From assembly GCA_018894105.1 (NCBI GenBank), contig CM032127.1, positions 3,381,001 to 3,445,000 of the forward strand: a stretch of 64,000 nucleotides of DNA, written 5' to 3'. How positions within the stretch are numbered: the stretch's first letter is position 1; each line of letters opens with the position of its first letter. Both the position numbers and the translations under genes were made by a program. Positions 11,209-23,551 of the stretch are shown piece after piece. The notes under the pieces are model-generated. The model searched no databases and was not told the origin of the DNA. It worked only from the letters and a program-made list of their open reading frames with translations. The DNA comes from Jacaranda mimosifolia (lineage: Eukaryota > Streptophyta > Magnoliopsida > Lamiales > Bignoniaceae).

Positions 11209-12949
11209 TGAGGCCTGACATTATTTGAGCGGACGGTATCGGAAATACCGATCGGCTGCCAACTTTTCACACGCTTAATATTAGATTTTTGACTGGATTC
11301 TGAAATTCTAATTTGGTGCAGGGAAAAGTTGGCTGTGTTTGACCTAATTGCCAATCTTATTCTGTTGTTTATTGGTGGCTAGTTAATTATTCCCATAGAC
11401 AATAATATATTTTTAGTTTAGAAGTAATATTTAAATATCTCGGTACATTGTGAGAATTGAGATTTACTTCATTAAAATTATTACAGAAGATCAATTGTTT
11501 TTATTAATTTGTTGCATTATCATAATTATGTATGTTTATTATGGATACAAATACGTACATATTCAAACTATCAGTTCATATCTTATATATATATATATAC
11601 ACACACACATCTTGTACATTCAATTCAGAAGCATTAATTTGACATAGAGTAAAATGTACTCTTCTTCCTTTGTATGCATTATTTCTTGGAAATTAACACG
11701 ATTATAAAGAATTTTCCCTTTTCTTAGCAAGTAGACATAAAAGTAGCTTATCCCACAATTTTATTTATTTTTGCTGATTTTATATAAGAATTAATACTTC
11801 TCTCAGCCCTTTAAAGATAATGGGTCTTAAAATATCACGACCATTGATATATAGACATATGATACAAATTTTCTATCATCAATTACTATAATATTCAAGA
11901 CATGACGGTCCATAAACTCACATTGTTTTACAATTACCGGTAGTTTTAGCACTAAATTATTCATGACAAAAACCTATATCTTCTTTATTTACTAATCAAA
12001 ATTTAGGAATTATTCATCAACGCATGCTTTAACTTAGTACAATTTTGGGGCTTGGGCTAAAAAGAATGACGAGAATAACTATTTTTTCAAAATTAAAATT
12101 AATTTTTTAATTATTTTTATAAGATTCGAACCAACAACTATCTAAAGTGATAAAAATAACTCGTATATAATGGGAGGTGGAGGAAATAACTAGATATTTG
12201 AGTCAACGGAAGTCCAAAGCCGAGGACGTTGTGCCCGGCATCAATGGGTGGCCACTGAATATGTATTCTTTGCTAATGTGCGCTAAGCCAAAATTTAGTG
12301 CGCATCCATAGCATCTAATTGAGGACCACAACTGCGGGGTAGAGTATGGCAACAATACTAGAGGATTAGTCAATGGGAATTAAAAACGGACACAACACAA
12401 AAAGTCAAAACCTCCGGGGTAGAGTCGAACTAATTTATTGGGCTAAAAGTCTTGAAGAAATAAATGTAAGAAAGTTCGATTGTTACTAGAAGCTGAATCT
12501 GAATACTTGTCCACGTATTAATGCTTGCCAAGAGGGATGGGAGGGTGGATTAATTACTAGGGATATTATGGAAAAGGTTGGGGATGTAACATGTACTACT
12601 TTATTTTTGTTTTCTTTTATAAAGGAAAGATGGAGGGCAATGGAGTGTGACAAAAATTTATTCGAGTTAAATAAATTTGATAAAATTACTTAAAATATTC
12701 TTAAAATAAGATAAAATCAGTATTTTTATACAAGAATTTGATTGGACTCAAATCGACCCAAATCATAACCCACAATCGTTCTTGTTAAGTATTGACGAAA
12801 AATCAATTGAGTTTAATACATATCTAATTGATAGATGATTCGACACACACATATGAACTTTCTTGTCTAATTCAACCGTCCTATAAACCTAAATATACAA
12901 ATCATTTTCTTAACTTAAATTTGAACATAACATGTATCTAAGTCTGAAC
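11209..12949. other. AT-rich non-coding part of unit A
   Basis: Includes a (TA)n(CA)n microsatellite near 11583-11610. The stretch 11420-12200 is not matched in unit B, which instead has a repeat fragment and an rrn18 fragment here. No gene seen. Confidence 0.5.
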
Positions 12950-13570
12950 AGACTTCAGCCTACGCCGACTTCTTACAACTCAAGGGATATAGAAACTTCT
13001 TCTCCTACATAAATTTCAGCCCCTACCTATCCTTTTGAGAAAAAGTTGTGATAGGTACGTAGAACCACCCAATAAATAAGAATGGTAACCTTTACTCATT
13101 ATTCACTATATAGCACTGTGTAATATACCGTATCTGTAATGTTTTCCCACGAAACAATTTGTGCACCCACCGTTGATCCCAAGAAAACAGAAGAAAGAAG
13201 AAGAACAAAACAAAAACAAACCCTAATACTAAAACTCATAATAAAGAGAAAAAGATGTAGAACTACAGCCATAAAAACATGTCTGAAGGTATAGAGGGGC
13301 ATACCTCATGAAATTAATCTGTGGTGTTGGTCGGAAGAAACAACCTGCAAAGACAAAAGTTGAGAAAATTATTCATATTATTCGATCGTCTTTTATAAGA
13401 AGATGATGCTTTGATCTCGACCCACTTCAGGAATTGCAGCAAATCTGCGAGGAATTAAGTGCAGTACATATGCGTTACGGGTATTGGATTACGCCTTGTA
13501 ATCAGCAAGCATTAAATACATTCCTTCCAAGGGAGAAATAATTATAACTGTCCAATCTGTATTGTATGGT
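12950..13570 (-). other. Unidentified transcript-like block, unit A copy
   Basis: A non-repetitive block conserved at 27720-28380. On the minus strand it has acceptor/donor-like signals (TTTGCAG|GTTG, ATGAG|GTATGC) and a purine-rich GAA microsatellite. The longest ORF (67 aa from 13302) starts with a hydrophobic leader but loses its frame in unit B because of GAA-repeat expansion. I do not recognise a protein; it may be a non-coding RNA or a decayed gene. Confidence 0.3.
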
Positions 13571-13789
13571 GGTGTACACGAGTGAAATTGTTATTTGGAT
13601 AAAGAGACCCTAAATGGGAAATTACTTTCCTTCGAAGAAAATGTTTCTTGGATTGTATGGGGTGTTTTTATATTGAGACAATTAAGACGTGCTTATCGTT
13701 TCTTTGCATCAAAACCAAAGTCACATGAATCCTTTTTTTTGGCTTTTTTTTTTTTTTTTCCCAATGAATAGTCTTATGAAAGGTGGTTG

Positions 13790-14240
13790 GGCGGCATACG
13801 ACCAGTTTATTTTCATTTTCAACCACCACTTTTATTTTTATTTTCATTTCCATTTGAAAATTAAAATTAAATACTTTCTCACAATTTTTTTTAGAAAGAG
13901 TACATATTTTTTTCTTAAATTCTTTCTAAACATATCTTATCATCCTATTATACATCAATCAAATTCAAATTTGGTTTGACATAAAGTATTTTCTATCATT
14001 TTTAAATTAATAAAAAAATTATACATTTTTAAAAAAATAAATCTTTGTAAATATAAAAAAATATAAATTAACATATTTTTTAATCCTATAACCTATTCTA
14101 ATTATTATTTTCCAACATTTCAATCAAATACATCTCATTTCTATTTCTATTTCTATTTCTATTTCATAACTAACTTTTCAACTTTTAAAAATGCATGAAA
14201 ACTGAAAATGCCTCTGAAAATAAAACCAAACGGGCTGTTA
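13790..14240. mobile_element. MITE of the GTTTGGTTTTATTTTCA family (unit A)
   Basis: Right end GAAAATAAAACCAAACGGGC; left end a decayed CAGTTTATTTTCATTTTC. Contains a CTATTT microsatellite near 14140-14165. Counterpart at about 28570-28970. Confidence 0.55.
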
Positions 14241-14410
14241 CCTTGTAGCCTATTCTTGACTAAATTAGAACCTTTTTTTTGTTTGTTTGTTTGTTTGTTC
14301 TTTAATTTTTAGTTTAAATAGAACTTTTTCTGCTTAATGGATAGCCATTTGCTACGAACACTGAGCTGTTTCTTATCTAAAATTTAAGTGATTGTAGGGA
14401 TATTTTAATA

Positions 14411-14524
14411 GGGTTAATTACAATTTACCTCCTATATTTTAAAAAACAATGCAACGAACTCCTAATAGCATGGGTGGAAAACACGCGCCTATACGTGTAA
14501 CTGGGCTTAAAATTTTGTATATAA
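14411..14524. repeat. Spacer at the A/B duplication junction
   Basis: 114 bp present in neither unit's homologous position, starting GGGTTAATTACAATTTACCT. That opening resembles a dispersed plant repeat I recall from many genomes. It separates the end of unit A from the start of unit B and may be filler captured during the rearrangement. Confidence 0.6.
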
Positions 14525-15051
14525 AAAGATCAACGGGTTATCCTCTTTCAATAATTTTTCCCATAAAATAAAGATAATGCAAAGTGCAAACTTAGCATTC
14601 TTCAAGAATCTAATGCTGTATTGTGAGCACTAGACTACACCTAGTTCACAATAATTCTAGAATTCCAAATTCACAAACCGTAATCTGAACTTAATACACA
14701 TGAAAGCCACGCCAAAAATACAGAAAAGTAACCACCAGAAAAAAAATAACCATTCTTCGTTTTATAGTACGTAACTATCTACAAAAAGTCCCAATACAAC
14801 TAAAAGGAGAGAATAAAAAAGATACAGAACCCATAACAAACCTTAACCCCCACCCCAACCCGCCAAAAGAAATCTAAAAGCCCAAAAACAAGCTAGAAGA
14901 ACAAAATCCATCACTTCTAAGCCCATAAAACGGCAAAACTTTGCGATTAACAACGAGATAAGTACGTTAAACAAGGCCCAAACAAGAAGAAGAAAAGGAA
15001 ACAACAAAAAAGGTGGGAGAATTCGAAGGGATCCGGAGAAAAAACAAAAAC

Positions 15052-15168
15052 CTGAAGTCCAGCACGAGAAGAACGAGAGATGGGTTTCTTCTTATCCTTA
15101 TCCTTATCTTTGTCCTTCGACGCTGGAGTTTTCCCCGTTAACAATCCCTTCGCCCCTTTCCCCGACAT
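15052..15168 (-). pseudogene. Orphan H2A.Z exon 1 with promoter (truncated duplicate)
   Basis: 39 codons identical to H2A.Z exon 1 except for one extra Asp-Lys pair in the N-tail. The ATG, the CAG|GT donor, the 5' leader, the TATA-like box (about 15342-15354) and several TGGGCC motifs are intact. The duplication starts inside the intron, so exon 2 with the histone fold core is absent within the unit. Without splicing the frame reads into intron and stops at 14947 (73 aa). It cannot make a histone by itself but may still be transcribed. Confidence 0.9.
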
Positions 15169-15657
15169 TCTGCCTCTTTACACAGATCTAAAAATTGTTC
15201 AAAAATTGAGAAACAAGAAAACGAACGAAAAAGTGAAGTTTCACGGGAGAAGAAGATAATCGAGACCTTTGATAATCGAGTACTTCTCTCTTCTCTCTCT
15301 ACGACTGTTTGGATTGGGATTTAGCGTGTTTGTTTACTATATTTAATATGTGGGCCAAAGTTACACTAATTTCATACGGATCCGGTCGGATCAAATTAGG
15401 ATAAGGCCTATCATAATATAATGGATAAATTTTAGGATAGGCTCAATATACAGTTGGGCCTGAGCATGGGTTTACCAGTTTAGACTAGGCCCAATATTGT
15501 GGATCTCTCTCTTTTATGGACAGGGCCTCACCAGATCTGGGCCCACGGGCCCAAAAGTCTCATTATTTCTTATTTCTAGAGGTTTTTTATTTACTTTTTA
15601 GTTATACACACACATCATGAGCCCAATAAAGTTTGAACCCAAACCTCATACTTTATA

Positions 15658-16126
15658 GGCTTGTTTGCTTGGGCATGTAGGATTACGAGGGATTAATATG
15701 CTAGTGATACATAAGCTAGAAATGGTATCCAAAATCAGATAATCTATTGTTTGTTTGGATTTTAGAAATTAGTGATATCCCATGCTTAATATTATTTAAT
15801 GTTTGGTTTGCAAGATTGCTCAATGTAATTGCACTTTGTAATGTCCAAAATATCTTAACTTCTAAAAACGTAAATTTCTAAAATTTGGTAGAAGACGTTG
15901 ATGATAGGTTTTTATGAGGATAAGAATGTCGTTTTCATTCTTTATCAAATCAAATTTGAAAGGATGGAAAATGGATCAAGCCAAGATGGCTTGATCCATA
16001 AACTAGCCTGACTCATGATACCATATCGGGCCGCAAATCTATCATGGGCCATAAAAATGTGAAGCAAACAAGAAATAAATATTGAAAATTGATCTATCAA
16101 GCTTTATCCAATAAAACAAACAAGCC
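15658..16126. mobile_element. TIR element, GGCTTGTTTG termini (unit B only)
   Basis: 469 bp with perfect ends GGCTTGTTTG ... CAAACAAGCC, flanked by TTATA and TTATG, compatible with a TTA-type target. Related termini at 30351-30790. No ORF. Absent from the matching part of unit A. Confidence 0.7.
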
Positions 16127-16199
16127 TTATGTATAAAACTAATGTCACTGAACTAAAGACCACCTAGTGGAGGATCAACTATTCAGATTTAATCATTGG

Positions 16200-16512
16200 C
16201 CCCGTTTGGTTTCATTTTCATAGCTCTTTTTTTTATTTTTCTACTATTCCAAATATGAAATATTTCACTTTTTACACATTTTCACACAAACATCATTTTT
16301 ATTTTCATTTTCAAAATACATTCTCCAATGACCTATATATGTTCTCTCTCTATTTCATTATTTCTATCTTTCTCTATCTACAACCTATTAAAACCAACAT
16401 AATATTATTTTTCCAAAAATTAATCCAAATACAGACTCATTTTTTATTTATTTTCACTAACTAACTTTTTAAATTTTAGGAATGATGAAAATGGAAATTA
16501 AACCAAACGGGG
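16200..16512. mobile_element. MITE of the GTTTGGTTTTATTTTCA family
   Basis: Left CCCCGTTTGGTTTCATTTTC, right GAAATTAAACCAAACGGGG; about 20-bp inverted ends. No ORF of note. Confidence 0.7.
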
Positions 16513-17010
16513 TTTTTATCTAAATTTTAAGGGTACTAACAATTTTGGCACTCTGTACAGGGTCTTAAAAGTTTAGAGAATAATATTTGTTTATTTTTTA
16601 ATAATACTATTTTTTTTGTAATTTTAGAATATTTTTAAATTTTTATATAAATAAAAATGCAAAATTAAAGTAAGAATAGTAATAGTAAAGTATAAGGTGA
16701 ATGGGCTATAAAAAGTAGTTATAAAATAAATTATAGTAATGAAAATTAAAGATAATAATGAGTCTATTTCGAATATACTACTTTAAAACACACCAAAATA
16801 AAATTTCTTCGAGTCTAGAAGGTAAGACTAGCCATATGATACACAAGTTCTCCCTTTTAGATAAAAAGTTCAATAAAAATTATATTTTTCATGTCTTCTA
16901 GAGAGAGTATATATTGAGATTTTACTTCTAGAATTTCCAAAGTCTCGAGCGAATATTTGTAGCAACTTTTGGCAAGTACTTTTTAAACTTTTTTTTTTTT
17001 CTGTTGAAAA

Positions 17011-17112
17011 ATAGTTGTTTTTAAGTATTTCTAAAAGTTAATAGTTATATTTATTTTAAAAATAGTTGTTTTTAAGTATTTCTAAAAATTAATAGTTATA
17101 TTTATTTTTAAT
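17011..17112. repeat. 51-bp tandem duplication inside unit B
   Basis: The block ATAGTTGTTTTTAAGTATTT ... ATAGTTATATTTATTT occurs twice in direct order with period 51; unit A has it once near 5245. Confidence 0.75.
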
Positions 17113-17549
17113 TCTTTAAATTTAAATTTTAAAAAGATGAAGTTATAAGTTTAACGCAGCCTGAGGTAATATTTTTTGCAGTCATTTATTTTATTTTTTT
17201 TGGTATTTTGTAAATACATGTTATTTCCCCAATTTCTTTGGTTGACTTTATTAATTATTACCATGTGCCATGTTTATATAAATTTCATGTCCCATGTCAT
17301 TGTATACATATTTTGTGGAACACGATTGAAGGGTTCTAGAAATTACCAATATTTTAATTATTATTAATTAACTAACTCGTACTTGACCAGAAAAATATTC
17401 ATGGTAATAAGTAGAGTTTCTAGACCTGTTGGTGACAGTTGAGCTAGTATACTTTGAAAGGTCCCGAAGATGCACGGATATCCCAAAGGTCAAAATGAAA
17501 ACAGAAATATATCACTTCAAGATTTTGAATTTCAAATTTCTCTCATATA

Positions 17550-20200
17550 CTATTATATATAGCACAATAGTGTAGGATCCACAATTACTCAATTTTGATT
17601 ATAATTTTGGCTAAGTGGTAAATTTTTAGAATTTTAAGTTTTTTAATTAAATTTAAAAATTTTCCATTAATTGTTGATTATTATCTCTAGCCGATATGAT
17701 TGTATCTTATCTCTAGTTTTCTTTCATTTGAAATTTAAAATATCTCTCTCTATACTATTTAAGTAAGAACTTAATTCAAATTTAAAAATATAATTTATTT
17801 TATTTATTAACAATTAGATATTAATACTAGATTATAAAAAATTGATAAAATCTTTGTTCTTTAATAGTTTAAGATAAAGTTACTACATCTCCATTGAAAA
17901 AAATAAACAATAGTCTCTAAGATAAAGTCATTACTTTTTTAGTTAATTCGCACTAAATTTTTAAAATTTAAATTTTTTTAATTAAATAAAAAAAAATTAT
18001 TTGTAGTTGGTTGCTCTATTCATATTAGTTGAACACTTATCTATTCCATATAAATATTTCTAAAGTTTCAAAATTGTTTTCTTGGTTGGATAAATAATTA
18101 TTTAATTAATCTTTAATATCAGAAAAGCGATTATCTATAAAATTTGTTTCATCTCGCGCTTAGAATATATTGAAGATTTCTTAATTTATAATTTTTTTAA
18201 AGATCTTTTTTAAGTTTTCTTTTAGCTTTAATAACTAAATTTATTTGTACCTGATTGTTTATGATGAAAACTTTTTGAAAAAAATATTAATTTTACGACT
18301 AATTACAAGAGGGTATGTGTAAAATAAAGTACTAATAATCAATTTAATGGTTTTATTTATATATTGAAGTATCAAATTCAATTTTAAATATAATAATTAA
18401 TTTAAATAACATTCTAAATATTTATTTGGTCAATAAATCTAATATAGCTAAATATAAAGTTGAGATTTTTCAACCAACAAAATGCAGTCTAATAAGATAT
18501 AACAATAAAGCAAATTTCATCAGACAACATCAAATTTCTATCAAATAAAGATTTAATATTATTCTTTAATATTATATATAATTATAAGATAATATCAAAA
18601 ATGTTCCAATAGGTTAAAACTCTTCTACTTCATACACCTATATAAAGGGGCTATGTAATTCCATGCAAACAAAACTGGAAGAAATAGAAAAAATTTAAAT
18701 TTCAAAAAGCTTAGCCTTGGTCTTCCAAATCTGAAAGAAGGAGAAATCAATAAATTTTTCCACAATAAATTCATTTTCTGCTGGAATTTGGCATCTATTG
18801 AAATTTTGATTTCATATATATAATTAAACATAATTATATTTTCTTGATTGTTGAAAAACTTATGTTCTCTATGTTAATATGACAGGGTATGACAAATGAG
18901 CTGGGCACAGGAAATGGTTGAGCAAGAAAATTTGCATCAAATAATGATTCTTTTTTGACTTAATTGTAAGGATTCAGGTGGTATTTTATTCGTGTTCATT
19001 TCAAATATAAGATATATCGAATCATATAAATGTATTTGTTGCCCCCCCCTCTCCCACTAGAGTACTGCTACAACCTTAATATTTTAAGGATCATGAGAAA
19101 TATTAATCATTAATTTATTTTACTTTTTTTATATGAATGATCAGGAGGTTTGGACATTGATGATTTTGTTGGAACAGTAATAGAAATCATTAAATTAATA
19201 CAACACGATACAATGAAGTTGGGAAATGGAGGTAAATAACATGTGGAAAAAAAATTGTTATTTATTATTAGTCCACTTTCAATAATTATTTGGAATACAG
19301 AGAATTTTTTTTATCATAATACAATTTCAGGTTGACAAAGGTCTCAAAGCATATTGAAAGGTGACCAATTTCTGATGTAGAGTCTCACAAGTGACAAATG
19401 AATTCAAGATAAAGATGAATCATGTCTTAATTTATACTTTAAAAGAAAACTCATAACGTATGTAATGTGATTTTTGTTTTTATTGATTGAGTATTTGTAA
19501 TACTTGAAAAGGTTAATATAATGTGGTTTTTGTTTTATCAGCAGTTCCTCAAAATGTGATTAAATTTATGCTAGATTTAGTATTTCAAAACATGGTTCTA
19601 ATACTTTTGATGAGTATTTTCTTTCGTTAATGTAGCGTTCCATTTGGCTTAGCCTTTTAAAACGTGATATCAAGCTTTTGAGCTAATTGTATAAAAATTT
19701 GCGACAACTCGTTTGGCCAAATAGCATTATTCTTGCACTTATATGTATAAGATTTGGTGTTCAAACTCAAAAATATTCCCAAATGTATTCACCTTTTGTT
19801 TGAGATTTTTTTCTTTTTTAATTGTGCAGTAAGTTTTTATATTATTAATATTGTTTATCATTCTTTCATATCTTTGCATGTATTATACTTTTTATTATTT
19901 TGTTCGATTTCTTTTAAATTGACTAAGTTGTCTTGGGTTATGGAAAAAAATAAGAGTCTTTGCATTTTTATATCGTACTTTTTTAAATTAATAATAATGT
20001 GACGAGCTTAAGTTTTCATTGCTTTTTATTGATATTAATATGTATGATTTGGTGGGAAAAACTCTTTAATTTTGATATTATTTATCTAATTAAAAAAAAC
20101 ACATATTAAACTTACTTTTACATCAAATAAAAAATTACTAATATATTATATTTTCAATAATAATTAATTCCATCTGTGCATAGCACGGGGTACGTGCTAG
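17550..20200 (+). mobile_element. Non-autonomous Helitron with precise empty site in unit A
   Basis: 2,651 bp. The 3' end is CTAG (20197-20200) and is preceded by short palindromes GTGCATAGCAC and TAGCAC...GTGCTA. Removing 17550-20200 rejoins CTCATATA to TATACA, exactly the unit A sequence at 5715, so insertion was between A and T with no target duplication, the Helitron rule. The 5' end reads (TCATATA)CTATTATATATAG, close to the TCTATACTATTATATATAG of the second Helitron at 40650; the exact 5' base is uncertain by a few bases. The first about 180 bp are homologous to that element. I see no Rep/helicase ORF. Interior is AT-rich. Confidence 0.85.
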
Positions 20201-20782
20201 TATACATATAAATATTAACGAGTTAGATTAAGATTGCATATTTTCGAATAAATATTTGGATTCCAAAATAATTAGATATTAATTTCAGCGCATTTATATA
20301 CATACAGTTTAATATTTAAATTTTAATGAATTCTTAATTTGTGCGTATATAAATTTAAGAAAGAAAAAAATGAGGGCAATGAAGTCTTTTTCCTTGTTTA
20401 CATGGGCCCATGACAATCATATGTTTATTTACGAACAATTTGATTGAACTTTTGCTTAGGTGTGCATTTTAGAGAGCTTTTAACCTGTGAAAATGATTGG
20501 TATATTTAAGATCAAAAGTATGGAGTATAATAATTTATTTATTTTTTAATTCTTGACTGGCTATAGTTGAATAGCCATAAAATAATAAATAAAATAAAAT
20601 AAAATAAAATAAAGATGTTTTGTACATGGGAAATAAACCAGTTGCTATTCCTATGTGAAGAATGATCTTGCAATTCATTCAACAGTTCTGGTTAGCGGGT
20701 AAAGGTCCAGAAGTAAACTAGTGGATGCCAATTAGTACGAAAGCTAGAACTTTAATATAAAATTCCTTTCAATTTTTGTCAA

Positions 20783-20890
20783 GTGATCTGTAGTTCAATA
20801 ATATAAATCTCTCATACAATGTGAGAGGTCAGAAGTTCAATCCTAATGAGCTCTTGGTATACATGCATGTGTATGGAAAAAAAAAAGAGT
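20783..20890 (+). mobile_element. tRNA-like SINE remnant (unit B copy)
   Basis: Counterpart of 6268-6375: TTCAATAATATAAATCTCTC, GTGAGAGGTCAGAAGTTCAA, CATGTGTATGG then A-run. Confidence 0.5.
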
Positions 20891-21510
20891 AACAACTAAC
20901 AATTGAATTCTATGTGCCCCCACATGAGCAGCTCCCTGGCTCCCTCTAAATATGACTGTCATTTGTCAATAGTTTGACAAGTCCCATGTAATAATGTTCA
21001 TGTAGCTATACGTCTCTTTCTCCTTTTCATCTCCTCTTTTGTTCATTTTTCTTTTATTATATATGAAAATCTTAACTAAATATGATAGTATTCAACTTTA
21101 TTATTATATATAAAAAATTTAACTAAATAAAATATTGCTTTGTTTCAGTTAAATCGGAAGGTTTTACTTTACGAAAAAAATACTTTAACAAGCCAAAGCA
21201 ATTGATAAATTTATCAAAATCATAAACTCCTTAATGTGAAAAGAAGACTTGATATATCATAAATCTGTTAATCGTAGAAATTGAAAAGAGGCACACGATC
21301 TTTATTCCCAAATATAGCATAACTAATTGATAATGTTTGAATTTATACTATACATAGAAGATCCAACTTTGTAAGCTATTATCCTATTTACATATTTAAT
21401 AGAGAATATTATCCTCATAAAAATATTGTAAGAAACGAAAATAATTTATAAATTATATTAAAACTATAACTTTTTTTGAAATAAATAAAATTTTATATAA
21501 TCAAAAATTG

Positions 21511-21973
21511 ACCGTTTGGTTTCATTTTCAACACCCATTTTCATTTTTTCCTCAAAATAAAAAATAAAAGTTATCACTGTCTATATCACTTTCTCAAACA
21601 TTTTTATTTTCAAAACATTCTTTTATATATTCTATCTTCATTTTCACCTTATTTCAACCCCTATTACTACTTATATATACTTTTTTATTTTCCCAATACT
21701 TCTCAACCTCATTCATCACAAAAATATTATTTTATATTATTTTTCAAATAAATACATATCACATCATCAATTCAAATTCAAATCATTTCTTCCTTTTTAA
21801 TACAAAAAACCCAACATTCAAATACAATTCATTTTCACACCTATATAAACCTATAATTTTAAACAACTTATCTAAATACAATTCATTTTTAAATATATTT
21901 TTTCTAACTAATTTTTCACTATGTATTTTCACTATAAAATAAAAATGGCCTTAGAAAATGAAATCAAACGGCC
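21511..21973. mobile_element. MITE of the GTTTGGTTTTATTTTCA family (unit B only)
   Basis: 463 bp, ACCGTTTGGTTTCATTTTC ... GAAATCAAACGGCC. Unit A has the empty site (ATCAAAAACTAAAATATG near 6990); the flanks TTG and ATA against empty CTA fit a mutated 3-bp TTA-type target. Confidence 0.8.
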
Positions 21974-22086
21974 ATAAAATATGAAGATATCCCTACTTAC
22001 TTCGCAACATGCCGCACATAATTCAAACAAAGCGGCCATGACATAGTTATCGCGCATAGTTGCAGCAAAGATTAAATCAAAAAGGA

Positions 22087-22375
22087 TAGTCCTGTTTGGT
22101 TTTATTTTCATTTTCATTATTTTTAAATTTTGAAAAAATTAATTAGTTGGATAAATTATTAGAAAAGTAATGATTATATTAGATTTAGTAGATTGTAGGT
22201 GAAGAGAAATAGAAATAATAAAATAGAAAGAGAAAATATATAAATAATTAAAAAATATGCTTTGAAAATAAAAATAAAAATAATATTAAATATAAATATG
22301 TAAAAAGTAATATATTTTTATTTTTAAATAATAGAAAATATGAAATTCGGGTATGAAAATGAAACCAAACTGGCA
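22087..22375. mobile_element. MITE of the GTTTGGTTTTATTTTCA family (unit B counterpart of 7108-7420)
   Basis: Ends CTGTTTGGTTTTATTTTC and GAAAATGAAACCAAACTGG. Confidence 0.68.
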
Positions 22376-22632
22376 GACTGTTCTAATCATTGACGAGTTG
22401 GCTCTTGCTTGTCTGATCCATCCGATCCCATGACTTGGCCATTCAATTTCTAGATTGTCGTACGGTGTATGAAGCTTCCACTGTCACAGACTCACAGTAC
22501 CTTCCAATCTGCGCCGTCGATTGGGCTAATTATAGGATGCAACTTACTACATTTCCAAGCAAACTTGCTACATTTCCAAACATAAAGGAAATTTTGATAG
22601 CAACTTGGTTCCAAATGCATGCCGTGAGCTCT

Positions 22633-22883
22633 AAGGATGTTTGGCTAAATTCGAATTATACTAATAAGTTATTAAAGTATTTAGATTATATAAAATTTAA
22701 AATTTATAAAATATTTATAATCATAATTTTATAATTAAAATCAAAAGAGTTTATTAAAATTTTAAAAATAAATTATGATCTCTTTTAAAGAATTAATGAC
22801 AATTTCCTAATATTTTATAAGCTTTTAAATATTTTATAAAATATTGTGAAAAGTTTATAAATTCACCCAAATACCTTCTTAAT
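22633..22883. mobile_element. Tourist-like MITE (unit B counterpart of 7675-7925)
   Basis: Left AGGATGTTTGGCTAAATTC, right inverted AAGGTATTTGGGTGAATTT. Confidence 0.63.
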
Positions 22884-22898
22884 TTTCTAATAACTTAG

Positions 22899-23216
22899 AG
22901 GCCTTTTGGTTTTGTTTCATGAAGATATTTTTATTTTCTGGTAAAAAGAAATAATGAAAAGTTAATTATAAGTGTGAGTTTGAAAATAAAATATTGTTTG
23001 GATATTGTTGTATTTTTTTTATTAAAAATCATGCAAATAAGGATAGAAAAAAATAAAATATAAAAATAAAGAGAGTGTGTAAGCATGTTTGTGAAAAATG
23101 TTCTAAGAATGAAAATATTTATAAAATTAAAAGAGAATTTTATAACTTTTTATATTTATTTTTAAAAAAAATAAAAATAATGTTTGAAAACAAAACCAAA
23201 CGGGCACTTACAATTA
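22899..23216. mobile_element. Tourist-like MITE (unit B counterpart of 7944-8307)
   Basis: Left end AGGCCTTTTGGTTTTGTTTC; right end AAAACCAAACGGGCAC then TTA. It is shorter than the A copy because of internal deletions. Confidence 0.65.
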
Positions 23217-23551
23217 ATCCCAGCTGCTTGCGCACTAGGATTTAAATTCCAGTGGTTAAGCAGCATACATGTTTTTATTAGTAGTTGCCATATTAAATAG
23301 CCTATATTTCGAATGATAGTGACACCATTCTCATCATTACCAGGGGGGGAAAAAAGTAAAAGGAAAAATGGAAAAGGAATCTTTATTTTGTACATCTTAA
23401 TATTACTTAATTTTTTTGTCTTTTATTCTATCATTGATTATAGATAAGATCATAATATGCTGGCATCATCTTTTGATCTTATTATATTATTGATGTTTTT
23501 AAAATAGCTAAAGTCAAACAAGATCTTCTCGAAGGAAAGTCATAGAACTTA

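Larger units (their letters stand above)
2904..14410. repeat. Tandem segmental duplication, unit A
   Basis: Colinear in direct orientation with 14525-29126. Anchors read by eye: left edge AAAGATCAACGGGTTATCC at about 2904 and 14525; H2A.Z exon 1; GTCCCGAAGATGCACGGATA at 5633 and 17460; the EG45 gene; right edge GGGATATTTTAATA ending at 14410 and about 29125. Unit A is about 11.5 kb. Homology is very high in genic parts and broken by insertions elsewhere. The left edge lies inside the H2A.Z intron. Confidence 0.93.

Noticed and set aside
13099..13302. 67-aa minus-strand ORF with a signal-peptide-like start
   Set aside because: The duplicate copy at 27876-28100 shifts frame in the GAA repeat and ends differently, so the frame is not conserved.
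17550..20200. An autonomous Helitron with Rep/helicase
   Set aside because: The longest ORF is about 80 codons and hydrophobic; nothing resembles Rep or Pif1 helicase motifs.
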